DNA from: Lachnospiraceae bacterium
GTDB taxonomy: Bacteria; Bacillota; Clostridia; Lachnospirales; Lachnospiraceae
Reading direction: 5' to 3'
Length of the DNA stretch: 64,000 bases
Assembly (NCBI GenBank): GCA_029012365.1
Contig: JAQXLY010000019.1
Span: 1-64,000, forward strand
The notes beneath the pieces were generated by a model. That model saw nothing but the letters and a program-made list of their open reading frames with translations, did not search any database and was not told the origin of the DNA. Below are positions 58,077 through 64,000 of the stretch, piece after piece (position 1 is the stretch's first letter; every line of letters starts with the position of its first letter). The position numbers and the translations under genes were made by a program.

Positions 58077-58931
58077 GTTAGGATTTATCTGGACAGTTAC
58101 ATAGCAGCAGAATTTTGGTTACATTTTTTGTGTCTGTGGCTTACCGGAGCAATCGGGAAAAGCAGGCATGAAAAAATAAAAAAAAGAAGACTCGCAGCAG
58201 CAGCAGCCTTCTGCGGGGTTCTGGATGCGGTTGCATTGTTTTTGTTGTTCGGACGGAATACAGGTAATTCATGGCTGTTTCCCACGATAGCATTGCCGGA
58301 ATTATTTTTGGGAGTTTGGATTGCCTATGGCAGGCACAATCTTTTGCAAAACAGTGTTCTTTTGTTTGTAATCACGGCATTGTTTGCCGGATGCTTTCAA
58401 ATTGTACCGGTACAAAATGCAGGATTGCTCTGTTTCCTCGGAAGTATTATTTTTCCCTTCATAAAAACAGGTGCAGATGCATTGTTCAGGGCAAAACAGA
58501 CGCAAGGGGTGATGTATGAAGTAAGTCTTTCACAAAACGGACGGGAAAAACAATTTCATGCACTTATGGATACCGGGAACAGACTGCGTTTATACGGCAG
58601 CCGGATTCCGGTAATCATTGTTGATGAAATGTATCTTGCGGAGTGGATGAAGGATGCAGAAGAGAAAATGCCTCAGAAGCTGGTTTTTCTGCCATACAGA
58701 TGTGTCGGAGGAAAAGGCATGATGCATGGGGTAAGGCTTTGGTGTGTGCTGCATCTGGAGAACGGAGAGATAATCAGCGGAGAAGTGGCGGCTGTTGCGG
58801 CGGAACACAGGCTGTTTGAGGGCTGTGTTTATCAGATGATATTGCAGCCGGAGGTGTTGAAATTTCCTGCGCGGAGGGAAAAAGGGCCGGAAGCGGCGGG
58901 TGGAAAAAAGATGAGTCAGAGGGTTGTGTAA
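58077..58931 (+). CDS. spoIIGA: Sigma-E processing peptidase SpoIIGA (start codon anomalous)
   Basis: [24 protein letters not shown] N-terminal [23 protein letters not shown] aspartyl-protease-like motif; directly upstream of sigE. Confidence 0.85.
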   Translation, partial: VRIYLDSYIAAEFWLHFLCLWLTGAIGKSRHEKIKKRRLAAAAAFCGVLDAVALFLLFGRNTGNSWLFPTIALPELFLGVWIAYGRHNLLQNSVLLFVITALFAGCFQIVPVQNAGLLCFLGSIIFPFIKTGADALFRAKQTQGVMYEVSLSQNGREKQFHALMDTGNRLRLYGSRIPVIIVDEMYLAEWMKDAEEKMPQKLVFLPYRCVGGKGMMHGVRLWCVLHLENGEIISGEVAAVAAEHRLFEGCVYQMILQPEVLKFPARREKGPEAAGGKKMSQRVV

Positions 58932-58954
58932 AAACACACAGGAAGGAGAGAAGA

Positions 58955-59689
58955 ATGTTATTTAAAGTATCTGTACCTAATCGGTTTCAGTTCAGAATGA
59001 TTCCGAATTTAACGGCACTTTTGCTCGGACAATACGGTGAGATTCATTATATCGGAGGAACAGAGGTGCTGCCTGCTCCGTATTCACCGGAGGAAGAGGC
59101 AGAAATGATAGCGGCACTTTCGGGAGAAGACGGAGATACGGCAAGGTCGGATTTGGTAGAACATAATCTGCGGCTGGTAGTTTATATTGCAAAGAAGTTT
59201 GATAACACGGGCGTGGGGCTTGAGGACCTGATTTCTATCGGAACCATCGGACTCATTAAAGCAATAAATACCTTTAATCCGGAGAAAAATATAAAGCTTG
59301 CCACGTATGCTTCAAGATGTATCGAAAATGAAATTCTTATGTATCTGCGTCGAAACAGCAGACAGAAGCTGGAGGTATCCATTGATGAGCCCTTAAATGT
59401 CGACTGGGACGGAAACGAGCTGTTATTATCGGATATCTTAGGAACGGAAGAGGATGAGGTATATCGCGGAATGGAGGAGGAAGCAGACCGTAATTCACTG
59501 TTTCGGGCTCTTTCCTGTCTGAATGACAGGGAACGTCTGATTATTAATTTACGTTACGGTCTGGAGAACGGGGACGGAAACGAACATACTCAAAAGGAGG
59601 TTGCGGATTTACTCGGAATTTCCCAGTCCTATATTTCAAGACTTGAAAAGAAGATTATGAAACGTCTGCGAAAAGAAATGACGGCATGA
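58955..59689 (+). CDS. sigE: RNA polymerase sporulation sigma factor SigE
   Basis: Pro-sequence-like N-terminus; [67 protein letters not shown]. Confidence 0.97.
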   Translation: MLFKVSVPNRFQFRMIPNLTALLLGQYGEIHYIGGTEVLPAPYSPEEEAEMIAALSGEDGDTARSDLVEHNLRLVVYIAKKFDNTGVGLEDLISIGTIGLIKAINTFNPEKNIKLATYASRCIENEILMYLRRNSRQKLEVSIDEPLNVDWDGNELLLSDILGTEEDEVYRGMEEEADRNSLFRALSCLNDRERLIINLRYGLENGDGNEHTQKEVADLLGISQSYISRLEKKIMKRLRKEMTA

Positions 59690-59719
59690 CAGAAGGTGAC
59701 AAAAGCTCTTAGTATAAAG

Positions 59720-59809
59720 AAAGGCGCCATGGCACATCCTTTATGTATCAGGAAATGAGATAAAAATCTCATGAACTGTCAGTACAGGAGGAATGTGCCA
59801 TGGCGCTTT
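59720..59809 (+). promoter_or_regulatory. sigG leader stem-loop occluding the RBS and start codon
   Basis: Left arm AAAGGCGCCATGGCACATCCT (59720-59740) pairs with right arm AGGAATGTGCCATGGCGCTTT (59789-59809), two 1-nt bulges; right arm contains part of the SD and the sigG ATG (59800). Inner hairpin ATGAGAT (59755-59761)/ATCTCAT (59766-59772). Confidence 0.8.
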
Positions 59810-60600
59810 ATAAGGTAGAAATATGCGGTGTAAATACGGCTAAGTTACCGCTTTTAAGCAATGAGGAAAAGGATGAGTTGTTTTTACGGATAAAGCAGGG
59901 GGATTCCTATGCAAGGGAGCAGTATATAAGAGGTAATCTCAGACTTGTTTTAAGCATTATCCAAAGATTTTCCGGAAATAACGAAAACGTAGATGACTTG
60001 TTTCAAATCGGTTGCATCGGTCTGATGAAGGCAATCGATAATTTTGATATTACACAGGGAGTAAAGTTTTCTACTTATGCGGTTCCGATGATAATCGGAG
60101 AAATCAGGCGGTATCTTCGTGATAATAATTCAATACGTGTCAGTCGTTCTCTGCGGGATGCCGCTTATAAAGCGATTTATGCGAGAGAGCTTTTGACAAA
60201 GGAGTTAAACCGTGATCCTACTGTCGGTGAAATCTCGGAACGGACAGGACTTACGATAGAGGAGATTCATGAAGCATTTGATGCTATACAGACACCGGTG
60301 TCACTGTATGAACCTGTATATAAAGATGGTGGAGATACGCTGTATGTTATGGACCAGGTGTGCGATAAGAAAAACGGGGAAGAAGCATGGGTTGAGGAGA
60401 TTTCTTTAAAGGAAGCGATGAGGCGGCTTCCGGAGCGGGAAAAGCTGATTATTGATTTACGTTTCTTTCACGGAAAAACACAGATGGAGGTAGCCGAGGA
60501 AATTCATATTTCGCAGGCACAGGTATCACGTCTTGAAAAAAATGCATTAAAAAGTATGAAAACGTATTTGTCGGATCGAAAAAAGACAGGTAGAGAATGA
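59800..60600 (+). CDS. sigG: RNA polymerase sporulation sigma factor SigG
   Basis: ALYKVEICGVNTAKLPLLSNEEKDELF N-terminus typical of SigG; region 2 and 4 motifs; downstream of sigE. Confidence 0.96.
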   Translation: MALYKVEICGVNTAKLPLLSNEEKDELFLRIKQGDSYAREQYIRGNLRLVLSIIQRFSGNNENVDDLFQIGCIGLMKAIDNFDITQGVKFSTYAVPMIIGEIRRYLRDNNSIRVSRSLRDAAYKAIYARELLTKELNRDPTVGEISERTGLTIEEIHEAFDAIQTPVSLYEPVYKDGGDTLYVMDQVCDKKNGEEAWVEEISLKEAMRRLPEREKLIIDLRFFHGKTQMEVAEEIHISQAQVSRLEKNALKSMKTYLSDRKKTGRE

Positions 60601-60655
60601 CGTCACGATTCGCCTTTGACGGAATAGGATATAGTAGATTCTGTCGAAAGCGGTG

Positions 60656-61621
60656 ATGAATATGAATATAGATAAAGTTTGGATTATGGCTGTGGGATTT
60701 GCGGTTATTTTCATCCTTCCTTTTTTGTATTTTCAAATAAGAAAGATTTATGCAAGATACAGGGTGACTATGAGAAGCCCAAAGGAAAAAGCAGAGGAAC
60801 TGAACCGGGATTTAGAACCGTTTGGATTCTTGTATGATGAAAAGCAGGATATCGTGTATTCGGGAATGTATCCATGGCAGAGAGAGCTTGGATATTGCAG
60901 ACTGTATGACAGGGCCGCACTTGCATTAAATATGGCAATTCAGAGTGAACCGGTTTATTTTGAATACGATAACAGGCGCTGGCTTATAGAATTCTGGAAG
61001 GGTCAGTACGGCATGGCTACGGGTGCGGAGGTAGGTATTTATGTAACGGATAAAAATGATATTTTGATTCCCGGAGTGTTTGAAGGTCCATTTTTTGATT
61101 GTGTTAAGGATGAAGAACGGATTAAAATGCAATATCTGTTATATGAAGACCGACAGCTGATTGCATACAGGGAAGATTTGCATTGGTGGCTGACTGCCTT
61201 TGATGTAGGACGTTTTTCAAAACCAAAGCAGCTTATTATGCGTATTCAACTGACTTTTCCGAGTCTCGGAATGCGAAATGCATTTCTTGATGGGCTTGAG
61301 AAAGCCGGTTACGGGAAAGATTCATACCGGGCATACCGTACCTCGGTACAGATTACCTTTTCAAGACCTAAGTCAGGGCAGCCATATGATAGAGTCCGAA
61401 TTGTGTTTTTTGTTGTACAGTATCTGAACCGACTTTATTGCCGGTTGTTTTTACGGCTGACAAAGGATTTTATAAAAACGCTGGATAAGATAGATTATAT
61501 ACGCTTTTTGTTTCCATGGCTGTATCGAAGACTAACCGGTTTTGCAAAAGCCGATAAGCTGAGAGAGATGTACCTGGAAATAGTACGAAAGAAGGAAGAA
61601 GCAGAGGAGGTGGGAAAATGA
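60656..61621 (+). CDS. DUF4474-like membrane-anchored protein
   Basis: N-terminal TM; GFLYDEKQDIVYSGMYPWQRELGYCRLYDRAALALNM...YFEYDNRRWLIEFWKGQYGMATGAEVGIY. Confidence 0.75.
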   Translation: MNMNIDKVWIMAVGFAVIFILPFLYFQIRKIYARYRVTMRSPKEKAEELNRDLEPFGFLYDEKQDIVYSGMYPWQRELGYCRLYDRAALALNMAIQSEPVYFEYDNRRWLIEFWKGQYGMATGAEVGIYVTDKNDILIPGVFEGPFFDCVKDEERIKMQYLLYEDRQLIAYREDLHWWLTAFDVGRFSKPKQLIMRIQLTFPSLGMRNAFLDGLEKAGYGKDSYRAYRTSVQITFSRPKSGQPYDRVRIVFFVVQYLNRLYCRLFLRLTKDFIKTLDKIDYIRFLFPWLYRRLTGFAKADKLREMYLEIVRKKEEAEEVGK

Positions 61622-62448
61622 GCACCTCCGGACGTTTAACAAAGGTATACAGACAGGCGGAGCGTATCTGCTATGACAGAAATGACAGGTTTGTGATTAT
61701 GAGTGATTGCCACAGGGGGATAGGAAATCCGGGGGATAATTTTCTTAAGAACCGACAGATATACCTTGCGGCACTTCGCTATTATAATCAGAAAAAGTTC
61801 ATTTATATGGAGCTGGGAGACGGAGATGAGCTTTGGGAAAATAAAAGGATGGAACCGATTCTTAGGGTGCACCGGGAGGTATTTGAGCTTCTTTTGGAAT
61901 TTCATAAGGATGGCAGACTGCATATGCTGTACGGGAACCATGATATTCAAAAGAAACACAGCGGATTATTACAGGGGCTTTCGGTAAGGGAAGGAATTAT
62001 TCTGGAAGAAAATGCCACCGGTCGAAAGATATTTCTTGTACACGGACATCAGGGAGATATTCCGAATGATACACTGTGGCGGGTGAACCGATTTTTAGTA
62101 CGGCATATCTGGAGAAGACTGGAGCTGCTCGGAATGGAGAATCCGTTCAGTGCATCCGGATGCGGAAAAAGAAAATCGAAAATAGAAAGACGTATGTCAG
62201 AGTGGGCCGACCATAACCGGCAAATCATGATTGCGGGGCATACACACCGGGTACGGTTTCCTTCTGAGGCAGAGAGCTATTATTTTAATGACGGAAGCTG
62301 TGTGCATCCGTTTTATATAACCGGAATCGAATTGGAGAGAGGAGTCCTGCGTCTTGTCCGGTGGAGTGTTATGACAAGGGAGGATTTCAGTATGTATATC
62401 GGACGTGAGGTGCTTAGTAAGGTGGAGTCGGAACGCTTTGATGCCTGA
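61618..62448 (+). CDS. Calcineurin-like metallophosphoesterase
   Basis: MSDCHRGIGNPGDNF, MELGDGDELWE, YGNHD, VHGHQGD, IAGHTHR metal-binding motifs. Confidence 0.9.
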   Translation: MSTSGRLTKVYRQAERICYDRNDRFVIMSDCHRGIGNPGDNFLKNRQIYLAALRYYNQKKFIYMELGDGDELWENKRMEPILRVHREVFELLLEFHKDGRLHMLYGNHDIQKKHSGLLQGLSVREGIILEENATGRKIFLVHGHQGDIPNDTLWRVNRFLVRHIWRRLELLGMENPFSASGCGKRKSKIERRMSEWADHNRQIMIAGHTHRVRFPSEAESYYFNDGSCVHPFYITGIELERGVLRLVRWSVMTREDFSMYIGREVLSKVESERFDA

Positions 62449-62590
62449 GTGGATTATTCCCTTTGATACAGTGCCTGTTAAGATTTATTTGCGGAGGGTT
62501 ACTTTTACTTGACAGCAAAAGAACAAAGTGCTAATATTAGTTGGACTTTGGACATAACAGGATGGGAAAAAAATCTGTGAGGTGAGATTT

Positions 62591-63061
62591 ATGTTATTTC
62601 TGTTGTTTGCGCTATGGTTGGTTTTTAACGGAAAAGTAACTTTGGAGATTGTTCTGTTTGGAATGGTATTGTCAACCGCCGTATACTTGTTTTGCTGGAA
62701 ATTTCTGGAATATAGTCCGAAACGTGAGCTGTGTGCTCTGCGGCTTTTGCCACAGGGCATCGGCTACTTTTTTGTGCTTGTATGGGAGATTGTGAAAGCA
62801 AATTGTGCGGCGATTGCATTGATTGTCTCTCCGAAATACGAAGTAGAACCGGTTTTAGTTACATTCCGTACAAATCTGAAAACGGATCTGGCAAAAACCA
62901 TACTGGCAAATTCTATTACGCTGACACCAGGCACGATTACGGTGGAGCTTACGGATGACGAATTTAAGGTACATTGTCTTGATAAAGAAATGGCAGAAGG
63001 GCTTTCCGATTCCGTGTTCGTAAGGCTATTGATGAAGATGGAAAAAACGGCGGAAAGGTAA
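62591..63061 (+). CDS. Na+/H+ antiporter subunit E (MnhE/MrpE/MbhA family)
   Basis: Two-TM N-terminus, then TILANSITLTPGTITVEL conserved MnhE motif. Confidence 0.9.
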   Translation: MLFLLFALWLVFNGKVTLEIVLFGMVLSTAVYLFCWKFLEYSPKRELCALRLLPQGIGYFFVLVWEIVKANCAAIALIVSPKYEVEPVLVTFRTNLKTDLAKTILANSITLTPGTITVELTDDEFKVHCLDKEMAEGLSDSVFVRLLMKMEKTAER

Positions 63062-63073
63062 GGAGGCGTACAT

Positions 63074-63403
63074 ATGGAAACAGCATATTCGATGTTATAT
63101 GTCGGTATCATGATAGGATTTGCACTTTGCATTTTCTGTTGCCTGATTCGTGCGATTAAAGGGCCAAGGACCATGGACCGGATTCTGGCAATTAATATGA
63201 TCGGAACATTGTCGGTTATTATAATCGCAATTTTGTCACTTTACCTGAAAGAGAGCTTTTTGCTTGACGTGGATTTAATATATGCAATGTTAAGCTTTCT
63301 GGCGGTGGTGGTACTGACAAAGGTATATATGGGAGTACACCGTGAGGAAAAAATCAGGGAAAAGAAGAAAGAAGAACAAAAGAAAGAGGAGGAGCGGAAA
63401 TGA
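63074..63403 (+). CDS. Monovalent cation/H+ antiporter subunit F (MnhF/MbhB)
   Basis: Three TM; RAIKGPRTMDRILAINMIGTLSVIIIAIL...LDVDLIYAMLSFLAVVVLTK. Confidence 0.9.
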   Translation: METAYSMLYVGIMIGFALCIFCCLIRAIKGPRTMDRILAINMIGTLSVIIIAILSLYLKESFLLDVDLIYAMLSFLAVVVLTKVYMGVHREEKIREKKKEEQKKEEERK

Positions 63404-63729
63404 TGGAATGGCTTCGTTTTTCAGTAGTTGCACTTTTTTTGACGGCCTCTCTGGGGATGGCGGTAATTTCCGTGGCAGGTGTTTTTAAGTTTAAATTTAT
63501 TTTAAACAGGATGCATGCAGCGGCAATCTGTGATTCATTTGCATTGCTTCTCGGTATGATAGGAACAGCGGTGGCCTACGGGTTTTCTTTTGCGACGATT
63601 AAAGTGCTGCTGATTGTACCGTTAATCTGGGTTGCAAGTCCGGTGTCGGGACATTTAATTGCCAGACTGGAAGTAACGACGGACAAGCATCTTTCCGAAG
63701 AATGTGAGGTGCAGGACGAATGGAAATAA
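63400..63729 (+). CDS. Monovalent cation/H+ antiporter subunit G (MnhG/MbhC)
   Basis: FKFKFILNRMHAAAICDSFALLLGMIG; LIWVASPVSGHLIAR. Confidence 0.85.
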   Translation: MMEWLRFSVVALFLTASLGMAVISVAGVFKFKFILNRMHAAAICDSFALLLGMIGTAVAYGFSFATIKVLLIVPLIWVASPVSGHLIARLEVTTDKHLSEECEVQDEWK

Positions 63730-63983
63730 TGGAAATAATTTTACTCTCGTTTTTGGTTGTATGTGCTATTTCGGTGGCATTATCGAAAAATCTGCTGACT
63801 TCGATTGTTATTTTTATGGCATATAGTGTGATTATGTCAATCATCTGGATGATTTTGGAATCTCCGGATCTGGCAATTACGGAGGCTGCGGTAGGTGCCG
63901 GTGTTACCAGTGTACTGTTTTATATTACGTTAAAGAAAATCCATGCAATGAAGGGGGAGGAAGACGATGAAGCCGAGGAGTGA
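63720..63983 (+). CDS. DUF4040/MbhD-like antiporter subunit
   Basis: Small multi-TM; ESPDLAITEAAVGAGVTSVLFYITLKKI is the conserved motif shared with MnhA/MbhD. Confidence 0.85.
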   Translation: MEIMEIILLSFLVVCAISVALSKNLLTSIVIFMAYSVIMSIIWMILESPDLAITEAAVGAGVTSVLFYITLKKIHAMKGEEDDEAEE

Positions 63984-63985
63984 TT

Positions 63986-64000
63986 ATGAACATTCGTGGT
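63986..64000 (+). CDS. Partial ORF at window edge (MNIRG...), next gene of the antiporter module
   Basis: ATG at 63986 just after the DUF4040 stop; truncated. Confidence 0.35.

Noticed and set aside
58128-58931. TTG-initiated spoIIGA start as given in the ORF track
   Set aside because: Would delete the conserved RIYLD... start of the first TM; no SD near 58128.
1-64000. CRISPR arrays, rRNA, tRNA, prophage, transposase, toxin-antitoxin or restriction-modification systems
   Set aside because: No regularly spaced repeats, cloverleaf-like sequences or signature proteins were recognised on reading; a tRNAscan/Infernal run would be needed to exclude small RNAs.

Overview
The window is a chromosomal segment of an anaerobic, spore-forming Firmicute; gene content and order suggest Lachnospiraceae/Clostridia (inference, no search run). 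It is mostly conserved core genes: nadK-argR, yebC-gltX, recN-spoIVB-spo0A, glgA, murE, priA-def-fmt-yugP-rsmB-rlmN-PP2C-prkC-rsgA-rpe-PilZ-thiN, ychF-lgt, a dcw cluster (mraZ-rsmH-ftsL-two class B PBPs-murD-ftsW-murA-divIB-ftsZ), spoIIGA-sigE-sigG, a DUF4474/metallophosphoesterase pair, and the start of an Mrp/Mbh-type antiporter module cut by the right edge. An accessory stretch (~3.9-19.5 kb) lies between argR and recN, which are normally adjacent in this group. It carries a radical SAM/SPASM enzyme paired with a lipoprotein-like ORF, several small cargo genes, a PadR/DUF2812 pair with palindromic operators, and two ABC exporters preceded by an unlisted overlapping 41-aa ORF. The most interesting signals are: (i) a ~20-bp stem that buries the sigG ribosome-binding site and start codon; (ii) a spoIIGA gene whose conserved N-terminus starts at a non-canonical codon (GTT, or ATT two codons later); (iii) a spoIIG promoter with 0A-box matches and a 21-bp spacer; (iv) twin TGTAAAT-type palindromes flanking the spo0A promoter; (v) the radical SAM/lipoprotein pair; (vi) a nested palindromic element at the left edge; (vii) a four-unit 10-bp GTGG repeat upstream of mraZ. 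I saw no CRISPR array, rRNA or convincing tRNA. No clearly novel multi-gene defence system is evident.
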